Of a stretch of 64,000 nucleotides of DNA, positions 1 through 7,913 are shown one piece after another. The position numbers were made by a program, and so were the translations under genes. How positions within the stretch are numbered: the first letter of the stretch is position 1; each line of letters starts with the position of its first letter. The notes below the pieces were generated by a model, which worked only from the letters and a program-made list of their open reading frames with translations, made no database searches and was not told the origin of the DNA. The DNA is taken from positions 62,001 through 126,000 of the forward strand of contig NZ_PRKW01000005.1 in NCBI RefSeq assembly GCF_002927275.1. The letters run 5' to 3'. Source of the stretch: Arthrobacter pityocampae. GTDB taxonomy: Bacteria; Actinomycetota; Actinomycetes; Actinomycetales; Micrococcaceae.

Positions 1-255
1 CATCTTGGGGGAGTCGTAGACCATGCTGTGCGGATAAGGGAGGCGCACGTCCCGGCCGTCGAGGGTGGCCTCACGGAGGGGTGCGAAGGATTCCGGGCTG
101 CCGGCGGCGTGCGTCGCGACGGTGACCCAGCTGGGCTCCCCCGTCGCGTCGTCGACGTAGAGCTGGCCCATGGAACCCAGAACGGCTCCGTCGTCGCTCA
201 GCACGTTCGCGCCGGCGTTCATGGCATCCTTCATCTGTTCAAGCGTGATCATCAT
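1..255 (-). CDS. PRC-barrel domain protein (3' end cut by window edge)
   Basis: The first 85 codons are visible; the gene runs off the left edge. The protein opens MMITLEQMKDAMNAGANVLS and continues with GAVLGSMGQLYVDDATGEPS, which fits the PRC-barrel fold (a small beta-barrel found in RNA-processing and photosynthetic reaction-centre proteins and in stress proteins of actinobacteria). It is predicted cytosolic, and its exact role is unknown. ATG at 255 is preceded by a good GAAAGGA ribosome site. A second ATG follows directly at 252. A 10-bp palindrome AAGCATGCTT lies about 60 bp upstream. The domain call is a family judgement from the visible N-terminal half. Confidence 0.7.
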   Translation of the reverse strand, partial: MMITLEQMKDAMNAGANVLSDDGAVLGSMGQLYVDDATGEPSWVTVATHAAGSPESFAPLREATLDGRDVRLPYPHSMVYDSPKM

Positions 256-391
256 GATCCTTTCGAGGAGGTTGCTTCCCTTCACCGTAGATCCCGCCCG
301 AACCGATAGCAAGCATGCTTATTACCGGACGCGCGCTTCACAATCCCCCAACCCCTCGGCCGTCGGCCCGCGCCGCCCTACACTGTGCCGC

Positions 392-1582
392 ATGGACCTG
401 AGGCGGAGATCCCTTCGGGCGGCGCGCGTCTCGGACGAATCGCACCGCGTCACCACCTTCGAGCTCTTCTTCGACCTGGTCTTCGTGTTCGCGTTCACGC
501 AGGTCACCGGCTTCATGGCCCATGAGCACTCGTTCCTCGGCGTGCTGCAGGGCATGATCATCCTGGCGATGCTCTGGTGGTCCTGGGTGGCCTACTCGTG
601 GCTCGGGAACCAGACGCATGTGGACGAGGGCCTCATGCGGCTCGGTCTGTCCGTCGTCATGGTGGCCATGTTCATTGCGGCGCTCGCCATCCCCGAGGCG
701 TTCGACGACCTGGAAGGGGGCCTCAGCGGGCCCTTCGTCCTCGCGCTCGCGTACTTCGTGGTGCGCGCGATGCATCTCCTGCTCTACCTGTACGCAGCGA
801 GGGGCGACGGACCGCTCCAGCGGCAGGTCCTCAAGCTGTCCCTGGTGATGGTGCCTGGCGCTGCCCTCATCCTCACGGGCGCGGTGATCGGCGGGACGGC
901 GCAGACCTGGTTGTGGGCAGCCGGACTCGCCCTAGACATCGCCCTCACCTACCTGACCTCCACGGGCGGGAACTGGCGCCTGTTGTCGGCGGCCCACTGG
1001 ACCGAGCGCCACGGCCTGGTGGTCATCCTCGCGCTCGGCGAGTCGATCGTGGCCATCGGCGTCGGGGCATCGCAGGAGCCCGTGAGCATCCCGATCCTCC
1101 TCGGCGCGGTGTTCGGGATCGCCCTGTCCGTCTGCCTGTGGTGGCTGCACTTCGACGTCACCGCGATCGCCGCCGAGCACCGGTTCGCAGCACTGCACGG
1201 TCCGGAACGCATCTCGGCCGCGGTGGACGCCTACAGCTACCTGCACCTACCCCTCGTGGCCGGGATCATCCTCTCCGCGTTCGGGGTGGAGGACGTCCTG
1301 GCGCACGTCTTCGACACCGCGGATTTCGGTCTGCTCGGCTCGGTCGCGCTCTTCGGCGGAGCCGCCCTGTTCCTGATCGGCAGTTCGGCGTTCTGGCGCC
1401 GCATGGCCGGCTCGTGGAGGAAGCTGCGGCTCGTCGGCGCCGCCGTCCTGCTCCTGGTCGTCCCCGCGGGTGCCCTGCTGGCACCGCTGGCGGCCCTCGC
1501 CCTCGCGGCCGCCCTCGCGGTCGTCCTGGTGGCAGCGGAGACGGCCCTGGATGCCGGGACGAGGGCGTCGATCAGGGAGTAG
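392..1582 (+). CDS. LtrA-like low-temperature requirement membrane protein
   Basis: 396-residue polytopic membrane protein of the LtrA family, named from a Listeria low-temperature growth mutant; the biochemical activity is unknown. The family signature is at the N-terminus (TTFELFFDLVFVFAFTQVT, about residues 25-43), followed by roughly ten to eleven hydrophobic segments. The motif ALGESIVAIGVG, typical of the family, is near the middle. The start is set by a -10 hexamer TACACT at 379-384 placed 7 nt before the ATG, with no Shine-Dalgarno, so the message is probably leaderless. A longer open frame reaching back to 170 has no such support. Not in an operon with its neighbours. Confidence 0.8.
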   Translation: MDLRRRSLRAARVSDESHRVTTFELFFDLVFVFAFTQVTGFMAHEHSFLGVLQGMIILAMLWWSWVAYSWLGNQTHVDEGLMRLGLSVVMVAMFIAALAIPEAFDDLEGGLSGPFVLALAYFVVRAMHLLLYLYAARGDGPLQRQVLKLSLVMVPGAALILTGAVIGGTAQTWLWAAGLALDIALTYLTSTGGNWRLLSAAHWTERHGLVVILALGESIVAIGVGASQEPVSIPILLGAVFGIALSVCLWWLHFDVTAIAAEHRFAALHGPERISAAVDAYSYLHLPLVAGIILSAFGVEDVLAHVFDTADFGLLGSVALFGGAALFLIGSSAFWRRMAGSWRKLRLVGAAVLLLVVPAGALLAPLAALALAAALAVVLVAAETALDAGTRASIRE

Positions 1583-1607
1583 GACGCAATCCGCCGGGAT
1601 CGCGCCG

Positions 1608-1775
1608 CTAGAGGTCGTGCCGGAGGGCGTAGCCGGAACTCGGCAGGGAGCCCACGCTCCAGTCGGCATGGGACGACGGATGATCCGCCGGCACGTCGGC
1701 ACCGACGGTCCGCAGGAGATACCGCACCAGGAGTGCGGCGAGGGCGATGACCAGGAGAATCAGCAGGATGTTCAT
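1608..1775 (-). CDS. small single-pass membrane protein, unknown function
   Basis: 55 residues. Residues 2-22 form one hydrophobic helix (MNILLILLVIALAALLVRYL), followed by a polar tail ending SSGYALRHDL. Located between convergent ltrA and divergent glxA-type genes. The ribosome site is weak (CAGGAT). I do not recognise a family. The clean helix-plus-tail pattern and the free intergenic position make it a plausible small gene, but it could be a chance frame. Confidence 0.5.
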   Translation of the reverse strand: MNILLILLVIALAALLVRYLLRTVGADVPADHPSSHADWSVGSLPSSGYALRHDL

Positions 1776-1856
1776 GCATCGATCCTGATCCCATCGGCCG
1801 AGGAAAAGGAGTGGCAGAAAGGACCTGTATCGCTCAAAAGCTGCCACACTGGAGGC

Positions 1857-2876
1857 ATGTTCACCAAGGTCGCCGTGATCGTCCTCCCGGGTCTCGCCGT
1901 CTTCGAGTTCGGCGTGGTCTGCGAGGTGTTCGGCGTGGACCGCTCCGCCCTCGGCGTGGGCCTTCCCGCCTTCGACCTCCGCGTCTGCACGCCCACGCCC
2001 GGGCTGGTCCGGACGGCGTCGGGCGTGTCCCTCCAGGTCGAGCAGGACCTCACGGGCGCCGACGACGCCGACCTCGTCATCATGGCCCCCTACCCGGCCG
2101 GCGCTGCGGTGCCCGACGCCGTCCTGGACGCCCTCCGCTCCGCGGACCGCCGGGGCGCCCGCATCTTCTCCGTCTGCTCGGGCGCCTTCGCCCTGGCCGA
2201 GGCCGGGCTCCTCGACGGCCGCTCGGCGACGACGCACTGGCGGTACACGGGAGCCCTCGCCGACGCCTACCCGGGCACCCGCGTGGACGAGGACGTGCTC
2301 TACGTCCAGGACGGCAACGTCCTCACGAGCGCCGGGACGGCGTCGGGGATCGACGCGAGCCTGCACCTGATCCGGGAGGAGTTCGGGCCGAGGGCGGCGA
2401 CGGCGATCGCCCGCGGCATGGTGGTGCCCCCGCACCGCGACGGCGGCCAGGCCCAGTTCATCGAGCGGCCCATCCCCGCCGAGTGCGGTGCGTCCATGGA
2501 GGAACTGCTCGTGTGGCTCGGCGACCACCTGGACCAGGACCTCCCCGTGGCCACACTCGCCCGACGCCTGCACATGAGCGAGCGGACCTTCGCCCGGCGC
2601 TTCCGCGCGGAGACGGGCACGACGCCGGCCGCGTGGCTCACCGGGCAGCGCCTGCTGCGCGCCCAGGCACTGCTGGAGGAGACGCGCCTGACCATCGACG
2701 CCGTTGCCCGTGCGGCCGGTTTCGGCCAGGCCGTGCTGCTGCGCCACCATTTCCACCGGGCCCTCGGGGTCAGCCCTGCCGCGTACCGCCGCACCTTCCG
2801 GGGCTCGGACAAGGGCTGCGACCTCGACCTGCACGAACTCGAGGAGGAGTTCGGGGCGCGGGCCCTCAGCCGGTGA
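1857..2876 (+). CDS. GlxA-family AraC-type transcriptional regulator
   Basis: 339 residues in two domains. Residues about 1-185 form a DJ-1/PfpI-like (amidotransferase-like) sensor domain with VCSGAFALAEAGLLDGRSAT, including the 'nucleophile elbow' cysteine. Residues about 215-320 are an AraC/XylS DNA-binding domain with two helix-turn-helix units (LARRLHMSERTFARRFRAET and VARAAGFGQAVLLRHHFHRA). Such regulators usually control transport or catabolism of small amines or amino acids; the ligand here is unknown. CACACT lies 6 nt before the ATG, so it may be leaderless. It converges on the AEC transporter gene, overlapping its last 11 bases. Confidence 0.88.
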   Translation: MFTKVAVIVLPGLAVFEFGVVCEVFGVDRSALGVGLPAFDLRVCTPTPGLVRTASGVSLQVEQDLTGADDADLVIMAPYPAGAAVPDAVLDALRSADRRGARIFSVCSGAFALAEAGLLDGRSATTHWRYTGALADAYPGTRVDEDVLYVQDGNVLTSAGTASGIDASLHLIREEFGPRAATAIARGMVVPPHRDGGQAQFIERPIPAECGASMEELLVWLGDHLDQDLPVATLARRLHMSERTFARRFRAETGTTPAAWLTGQRLLRAQALLEETRLTIDAVARAAGFGQAVLLRHHFHRALGVSPAAYRRTFRGSDKGCDLDLHELEEEFGARALSR

Positions 2877-3792
2877 CGCGACCGATGACGAGGAACACCA
2901 GCGGCAGGTAGGCCACGCCGGCGAGGGTCTGCAGGGTGATCGTGGACGCCATGAGGCGGGAGTCCCCGCCGAGCGCGCGGGCCATCACGTACGCGGAGGA
3001 CGCCGTCGGCAGGGACAGGAAGAGGATCACCGTGGCGGCCGGCGGCCCGGTGAGCCCGAGCAGCAGGCACCCGGCCACGCCCAGGCCGGGCAGCACCGCG
3101 AACTTGACCATGCTGGCGAGTGCGACGGCCCCGAGGTTCCTGCCCATGCCGCGGAGCTCGAGCGCCGCCCCCACGCAGAGCAGGCCGAGCGGCAGGGACG
3201 CCGTCCCGAGGGTCCGCACGAAGCCGTCGACGCCGGGCGGCAGGCCGACGCCGGTGACGTTCAGCAGGAGACCGATCACGCAGCCGAGGATCAGCGGGTT
3301 CGTGGCGATGCTGCGGACGGTGCCGCCGACGGTCAGCCGCTCGGCACCGTAGCGTGCGAAGGCGAGCGTGCAGAGGATGTTCACGAGCGGCACGAGGACG
3401 GTGTTGGCGATGGCGGCGAGCGCGACGCCGTCGGCCCCGAACAGGGCGAGGGCGATGGAGAGCCCGAGGTAGTTGTTGAACCGGATGCCGCCCTGCAGCA
3501 CGGAGGTGAACGCCGGACCGTCGAGGTCGAGGCGGCGCTGCGCGAGGACGAGTCCGGACGCCGCGAGGAGCACCGACCCGGCGAGGATCGGCGCCATCAG
3601 GGCGATCGGCAGTCCGCCGAGATCCGCCGTCGCGGTGCCGCTGATGAACAGCGCGGGCAGCAGGACGAAGTAGCAGAGCCTCTCGGCGGGGGGCCAGAAG
3701 GCGGGCGCCAGGACGGTGCGGGCCCGGAGGCCGTAGCCGAGGGCGATCAGGCCGATCACCGGGCCGAGCGCGACGAGGCTCTGCGCGATCAC
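2866..3792 (-). CDS. AEC-family (auxin efflux carrier type) transporter
   Basis: 308-residue inner-membrane protein with about ten hydrophobic helices in two halves, as in AEC/BASS-fold permeases. Visible family features are the early VIGLIALGYGLR helix, RFNNYLGLSIAL, and the late LPTASSAYVMARALGGD segment. Bacterial members export or import small carboxylates such as malate; the substrate cannot be read from sequence. Start taken as GTG at 3792. An in-frame GTG twelve codons upstream is possible, and neither has a strong ribosome site. It follows the esterase gene (74 bp gap), so the two may be co-transcribed. Confidence 0.8.
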   Translation of the reverse strand: MIAQSLVALGPVIGLIALGYGLRARTVLAPAFWPPAERLCYFVLLPALFISGTATADLGGLPIALMAPILAGSVLLAASGLVLAQRRLDLDGPAFTSVLQGGIRFNNYLGLSIALALFGADGVALAAIANTVLVPLVNILCTLAFARYGAERLTVGGTVRSIATNPLILGCVIGLLLNVTGVGLPPGVDGFVRTLGTASLPLGLLCVGAALELRGMGRNLGAVALASMVKFAVLPGLGVAGCLLLGLTGPPAATVILFLSLPTASSAYVMARALGGDSRLMASTITLQTLAGVAYLPLVFLVIGRVTG

Positions 3793-3865
3793 CGGGCCGG
3801 AACGAGCGGCAGGACTGCTGACACGCACCGGACGGGCAGCCGCCGGGCAGGCAGCGCCGGGGCGG

Positions 3866-4507
3866 TCACCAACCCCGCGCCTGGAGCCAGGCAGCGGCCA
3901 GGCGGCCCCACTGCTCGGCCGCGCCCTGCCCCTCCGCGAGGCCGAGACCGTGCTCGCCCTCCTCGAAGACGTGGAGTGCGTGCGGTACCGCGTGGGCCGC
4001 GAGCGCCAGGGCGAGCCGGTAGGCGTGCTCCACGGGGACGGACTCGTCCGCGGCCGTGTGCCAGAGGAACACCGGCGGCGCGTCGGCGGTGACGAGGCGG
4101 TCCAGGGAGGTCGCGCTGCGGGCCGGCCCGCCGGCGTCGGGCCCGAGCAGTTCGTCCTGCGATCCGCGGTGCGTGGCGAGTTCCATGGACACCACGGGGT
4201 AGCCGAGCACGGCGGCGTCCACGCGTTCGTCGTCGCGTGCGCCCGGGGCGAACGCCGCGTGCCCGGCGAGATGACCGCCGGCCGAGAAGCCGAGGAGCGC
4301 CACACGCTCGGCGCCGGCGGCGCGTACGCGCCGGATCTCCGCACGGACGGCGTCGAGGGGACCGGGGTGGCGGGTCTGGACGGGGTAGGCGAAGACACCG
4401 GCGGACAGGCCGAAGGAGCGCAGCCGCTCGGCCACGACCTCCCCCTCGTTGTCGGACAGCATGGTGTAGCCGCCTCCGGGCAGGACGATCACGTGGGAAG
4501 ACTTCAT
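3866..4507 (-). CDS. alpha/beta-hydrolase, acetyl-esterase type
   Basis: 213 residues. The oxyanion-hole loop LPGGGYTML is at residues 9-17 and the nucleophile elbow GFSAGGHLAG at about 98-107. An aspartate (TAADESVPVEHA) and a histidine (EEGEHGLGLA) complete a serine-hydrolase triad. This is the layout of small acetyl-xylan-esterase/BD-FAE-like enzymes, which cut acyl groups from carbohydrate or small esters. No signal peptide, so likely cytosolic. TACGGT at 4514-4519 sits 6 nt before the ATG, indicating a leaderless message, and a 12-bp palindrome lies 46 bp upstream. Confidence 0.8.
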   Translation of the reverse strand: MKSSHVIVLPGGGYTMLSDNEGEVVAERLRSFGLSAGVFAYPVQTRHPGPLDAVRAEIRRVRAAGAERVALLGFSAGGHLAGHAAFAPGARDDERVDAAVLGYPVVSMELATHRGSQDELLGPDAGGPARSATSLDRLVTADAPPVFLWHTAADESVPVEHAYRLALALAAHAVPHALHVFEEGEHGLGLAEGQGAAEQWGRLAAAWLQARGW

Positions 4508-4552
4508 GCCCTCACCGTACTGCGGCCCCGGCCGATGGCGGGGATCCGCTGC

Positions 4553-4564
4553 TTAACCGGTTAA
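4553..4564. promoter_or_regulatory. perfect 12-bp palindrome TTAACCGGTTAA, candidate operator
   Basis: Perfectly self-complementary, AT-rich at the flanks, and placed about 33 bp upstream of the -10 hexamer of the esterase gene. LacI-type and related dimeric regulators often use CG-centred palindromes of this kind. No regulator gene is adjacent, so the assignment is inference. Confidence 0.4.
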
Positions 4565-4571
4565 TGAAGAA

Positions 4572-4597
4572 AGCCCCCGGCCGGAGGGCCAGGGGCT
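4572..4597 (-). terminator. hairpin terminator of the DUF4193 gene
   Basis: GC-rich stem with one mismatch (arms 4572-4582 and 4587-4597, loop GGAG). On the minus strand it is followed by a T-rich stretch (TTTCTTCATT). It lies just after the stop of the DUF4193 gene. Confidence 0.65.
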
Positions 4598-4619
4598 CGA
4601 CGCGCATCCGAAGGAGCTG

Positions 4620-4925
4620 TCAGCCTTCACACTCGGTGCAGTACTTGTCACCGTTCTTCTCGCGCGCAAGCTGGCTGCGGTGGTGCACCAGGAAACAGGA
4701 CATGCAGGTGAACTCGTCCTCCTGCTGGGGGATGACCTGGATCAGGAGTTCCTCGTGCGAGAGGTCGGCGCCCGGAAGGTCGATGCCTTCTGCGGTCTCG
4801 CCGTCCTCGACGTCGATCAGCGCGGTCTGCGTGGTTGCGCTGCGCTGAGCCTGGATAGCCTCCAACGACTCGTTGGCCGGCTGGTCTTCCGGACGAACCC
4901 GTGGCTCGTCGTAATCGGTTGCCAT
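4620..4925 (-). CDS. DUF4193 zinc-ribbon-like protein
   Basis: 101 residues, matching the DUF4193 family that is nearly universal in actinobacteria. The N-terminal half is acidic and probably flexible. The C-terminal half carries two CxxC pairs (CMSC at about 74-77 and CTEC at about 97-100), consistent with a zinc ribbon. Function unknown; members are small cytosolic proteins. The ATG is preceded by GAAGGAG. Upstream are two direct copies of ATATACCGG. Confidence 0.88.
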   Translation of the reverse strand: MATDYDEPRVRPEDQPANESLEAIQAQRSATTQTALIDVEDGETAEGIDLPGADLSHEELLIQVIPQQEDEFTCMSCFLVHHRSQLAREKNGDKYCTECEG

Positions 4926-5001
4926 TACGGTTGATCTCCTTCTATGGGCGGGAATGTCGCCCAGATGCCACTCTCAACCTCGGCAGAGGTGGAAGTATTC
5001 C

Positions 5002-5024
5002 ATATACCGGCTGCAATATACCGG
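5002..5024. repeat. two direct copies of ATATACCGG upstream of the DUF4193 gene
   Basis: Copies at 5002-5010 and 5016-5024, a 14-bp period, in the 99-bp gap between the SOUL gene stop and the DUF4193 start. May be a regulator site or part of the promoter; no firm -35/-10 pair could be assigned. Confidence 0.4.
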
Positions 5025-5615
5025 TTACGGATGGGACTTTTCTCCACGCGTCTCCACCACGTCGATCTGAACTTCGTTGTGACGGAAGACGCCGGGCGTG
5101 ATAGGCGGATTGAAGCGCGCGTACCGCGGTTCTCCGTGCGGCACGAACGCTGCCTTCTCCGCGGCTGCCAGCAGTCCCTCGAGATGCCGCTCGAAGGATG
5201 CACGGCCGCCGCGGCCGGAGAAGGACACGACGGCGGTGGTGGCCGCCGGCTTCTCGACCACCCGGACACGGGGGTCGTCGGGGATCGGCGCGGTGGCGAG
5301 GGAGACGCCGGCGGGCAGCACGAACGCCACGGTGTGGCCGGTCGGTGCCTGCTGCTGGGTGACCGGCGCGGTCATCGCCAGGGATTCGGACCTCCCCGTC
5401 CCGGCCGCCTGCTGGGTCACGGGCGCCGTCATCGCCAGCTTCTCCCGTGCGGTGTTCGCCCCGAAGATGTACGAGGCGAGCGTCCGGAAGGCAGCGTTGC
5501 CGGCGGTGTCGAACGGGGCGTCGACGTCCACCTCGGCCACGACGTGCGCCGGGTAGGCCCGCAGCTCGAACCCCGGGTAGGTGTCGATCAGGGTGTAGGG
5601 CTGCTGTTCGGTCAT
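5025..5615 (-). CDS. SOUL-family heme-binding protein
   Basis: 196 residues of the SOUL/HBP family, soluble beta-sandwich proteins named from heme binding, with uncertain bacterial function. Family hallmarks are the N-terminal YTLIDTYPGFELRAYPAHVV, the repeated MTAPVTQQ segments (two copies about 27 residues apart), and the C-terminal ARFNPPITPGVFRHNEVQI. ATGGTA (TACCAT on the coding strand, 5623-5628) lies 7 nt before the ATG with no Shine-Dalgarno, so the start at 5615 is supported by leaderless geometry. Confidence 0.82.
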   Translation of the reverse strand: MTEQQPYTLIDTYPGFELRAYPAHVVAEVDVDAPFDTAGNAAFRTLASYIFGANTAREKLAMTAPVTQQAAGTGRSESLAMTAPVTQQQAPTGHTVAFVLPAGVSLATAPIPDDPRVRVVEKPAATTAVVSFSGRGGRASFERHLEGLLAAAEKAAFVPHGEPRYARFNPPITPGVFRHNEVQIDVVETRGEKSHP

Positions 5616-5747
5616 GCCGGGGATGGTACGCCCCGAGTCTGACCGTCGGCCCCATAGGGTGGGACGCGGCCCCCGTCCCGAAATCCCCAGGAGTCCCATG
5701 CCAGCGGCACCCAGTTCCAGCGGCGGATCCGGCGGGCCCATCCCCCG

Positions 5748-6611
5748 ATGAGCCGCACCACGATCCTCGCTCCCAACGGCACCCTCGCGGCGGGCCCGAT
5801 GGCCGCGATCCTCGCGAATCACGCCATTCCCGGCTGCGAGGTGACCGACCGCACCGGGCGCGTGCATACACGCCTGCTGCCGACCCCGGGCGGCCCCCGC
5901 CGCGTCACGGTCACCATCCGGCCCGACGACGTCGAACTCACCGCGGACACGGACGACGACGCCGAGTTCGCGCACCTCACGCGCATCACGCGCCGCTGGC
6001 TGGACCTCGACACGGACACCATCGCCGTCGAGCGCGCCTTCGACGGCGATCCGCTCCTCGGCCCGCTGGTGAGGCTGCGTCCTGGACTGCGCGCCGTCGG
6101 CTACCCGGAACCCTTCGAGGCCGCGGTCATGACCGTCCTCGGCCAGCAGGTCTCCGTCGCCGCGGGCGGCACCTTCGGCGGCAGGCTCGCCGCGGCCTAC
6201 GGGGAGGCGTCGTCGTCGGGCCTAATCGTGTTCCCCACGCCGCAGGCCATCGCCGACGCCCCGCACGAGGAGCTGCGCGCGGCCGCGGGGGTGACCCGCA
6301 CGCGAGCCGCGACCGTGCAGAACGTGGCCCGCGCCGTCGCTGGAGGCCTGAAACTGGATCCGGACGCCGATCACGCACCGCTGCGCCGGGAGCTGCTCGC
6401 CATCCCCGGGATCGGCCCCTGGTCCGCCGACTACCTCGCGGTGCGGGTCCTGGGCGATCCCGACGCGTTCACGCCGGGCGATCTCGTGGCACGCCGCGCC
6501 ATGGGCAACCCGAGCATCCGGGACGCCGAGCGGCGGGCGGAGGCCTGGCGCCCCTACCGCGCCTACGCCCTGTTCCACCTCTGGACGGCGGCGACCTACC
6601 GGGGCGACTGA
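5748..6611 (+). CDS. alkA: AlkA-type DNA-3-methyladenine glycosylase
   Basis: 287 residues. An N-terminal AlkA_N-like beta domain (about 1-110) is followed by an HhH-GPD domain. The hairpin LLAIPGIGPWSADYLAVRVL is at about 215-234 and the catalytic aspartate lies in DAFTPGDLVARRAMG at about 243. VLGQQVSVAA is the conserved helix before it. It removes alkylated bases from DNA in base-excision repair. No Ada or methyltransferase domain is attached. It ends overlapping the PucR-type gene by 16 bases (convergent). Confidence 0.87.
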   Translation: MSRTTILAPNGTLAAGPMAAILANHAIPGCEVTDRTGRVHTRLLPTPGGPRRVTVTIRPDDVELTADTDDDAEFAHLTRITRRWLDLDTDTIAVERAFDGDPLLGPLVRLRPGLRAVGYPEPFEAAVMTVLGQQVSVAAGGTFGGRLAAAYGEASSSGLIVFPTPQAIADAPHEELRAAAGVTRTRAATVQNVARAVAGGLKLDPDADHAPLRRELLAIPGIGPWSADYLAVRVLGDPDAFTPGDLVARRAMGNPSIRDAERRAEAWRPYRAYALFHLWTAATYRGD

Positions 6612-7840
6612 CGGGACGGGGTGGGGGCTTTCCGGTCGCTGCGCAGCGCGATCTCCAACTCGAAGCGCACCTTCGGGTCCTTCAGGTCATCGCCGAACAG
6701 TTCGCGCAACTGCTGGACGCGGTAGCCGACCGTCTGCCCATGGATGCCGAGCTCCTCGGCGATCGGAGCGCGCTGGCCCCAGTGCCGCAGCCAGGCCAGG
6801 AGGGTCTCCTCGAGCTTGACGCGCTGGACGTCCGGCAACCCGCCGAGCGGCGCGAGCCTCCGGCGGGACAGTTCCCCGACGGCGGACGGCTCGGCCGCGA
6901 GGACCACCTCGGCCATGTGCTCGTCCGCCCAGACGGGCGGCTCGTCCTCCCCCTCGCGCGGCGGCAGCATGGAGGCCGCCAGGACGGCCAGCCGCAGCGA
7001 CTGCGCCACATGATCGAGGCCTCCCGCGGGTCCGATGGCCGCACCCCGGCCAGTGAGCACGCGACCGAGCTCGGCACGCTGCCGCGGCCCCCGGTCGGGT
7101 ACCAGGGCGACGGCGTCGGTCTCGCGTTCGACGACGATCGCCCCCGCCCCGAGGTGTTGCCGGATCCCCCGGGCACGCTCGAGCGGCAGCGTCACCACGG
7201 CCACCTGCGCGGGGACCGACCAGTCCGCGAGGGACGCCGCCTGCCGGAGCGCGGTCTCGTCCGCCTGCCCGAGCAGCAGCAGCTCCAGCAGCTCGGCGCG
7301 GCGGCGGTCGACGGCGCCGGCCCGCTCGGACTGCTCGAAGGCGTAGGCCTCGGCGCTCACGGCGGAGAGCTCGTCGATGTAGGCCATGATCGATTCCCCG
7401 AGGTCCACGACGACGGCGGGGCCGAGGCCCTCCTCCATGGAGCGGCGTGACATCTCGCGGAACGTGACGCGCGCGCCCATCCGGTAGGCGCCGAGCAGTG
7501 CGTCCATGCTGCGTCCCTGCCGGAACTCCCCGCGACCCAGGCCCGCCACGAGCTCGCGGCTCTGGTCGGACAGCGCGGGCATCGCGGTGCCCGGCAGTTC
7601 GAGGAACCGCTCGAGCGCGGCAGCCACGCCCCGGCGCAGGCCCCGGCCGAAGTTCCCCTCCATGGGGCGGGCATACGCCGGGACCAGTTGCGGGACCGCC
7701 TGGATGATGGCGTCCACGAGGCCGGGCGTGAGGGGCCTCAGCCGGTCGCTGACCTCCGGCGGGAGGGCGAGCCAGGGCGGCTCCGGAGGAGCGATCTCCA
7801 GCGTGTCAGAAATCACGGGAACTGCTCCGATCTGTCTCAT
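6596..7840 (-). CDS. PucR/CdaR-type helix-turn-helix regulator
   Basis: 414 residues from the ATG at 7840; a TTG one codon earlier is also possible. Residues about 40-165 resemble the RsbRD/GGDEF-like N-terminal region of PucR proteins. The C-terminal HTH is in VKLEETLLAWLRHWGQRAPIAEELGIHGQTVGYRVQQLRELFGDDL, typical of the PucR C-terminal domain. It is divergent from the reductase/desaturase pair with only about 70 bp between, so that pair is its most likely target; this is inference from position. The effector is unknown. Confidence 0.8.
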   Translation of the reverse strand: MRQIGAVPVISDTLEIAPPEPPWLALPPEVSDRLRPLTPGLVDAIIQAVPQLVPAYARPMEGNFGRGLRRGVAAALERFLELPGTAMPALSDQSRELVAGLGRGEFRQGRSMDALLGAYRMGARVTFREMSRRSMEEGLGPAVVVDLGESIMAYIDELSAVSAEAYAFEQSERAGAVDRRRAELLELLLLGQADETALRQAASLADWSVPAQVAVVTLPLERARGIRQHLGAGAIVVERETDAVALVPDRGPRQRAELGRVLTGRGAAIGPAGGLDHVAQSLRLAVLAASMLPPREGEDEPPVWADEHMAEVVLAAEPSAVGELSRRRLAPLGGLPDVQRVKLEETLLAWLRHWGQRAPIAEELGIHGQTVGYRVQQLRELFGDDLKDPKVRFELEIALRSDRKAPTPSRQSPR

Positions 7841-7899
7841 CAAGATAATTTCGCTCTGTCAACCCTACGTCATGGGTGCACGGCATTAGCGGCCGAGGC

Positions 7900-7905
7900 T
7901 ATATT
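7900..7905 (+). promoter_or_regulatory. -10 hexamer TATATT of the reductase/desaturase operon
   Basis: TATATT ends 8 nt before the ATG at 7914, giving a predicted transcription start at or within a base or two of the start codon. No Shine-Dalgarno is present. The -35 region is poor (TGCACG 17 nt upstream), so an activator may be needed. Confidence 0.55.
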
Positions 7906-7913
7906 GTTGTCGG

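Noticed and set aside
2704-4092. Long open frame on the plus strand across the AEC transporter and esterase genes
   Set aside because: Its product is a charged Glu/Arg/Gly-rich string without any fold, and both opposite-strand genes have clear family motifs. It is a high-GC shadow frame.
5447-7450. 667-codon plus-strand frame across the SOUL, AlkA and PucR genes
   Set aside because: It crosses three well-supported genes in other frames and has an Arg/Pro/Gly-rich composition typical of shadow frames.
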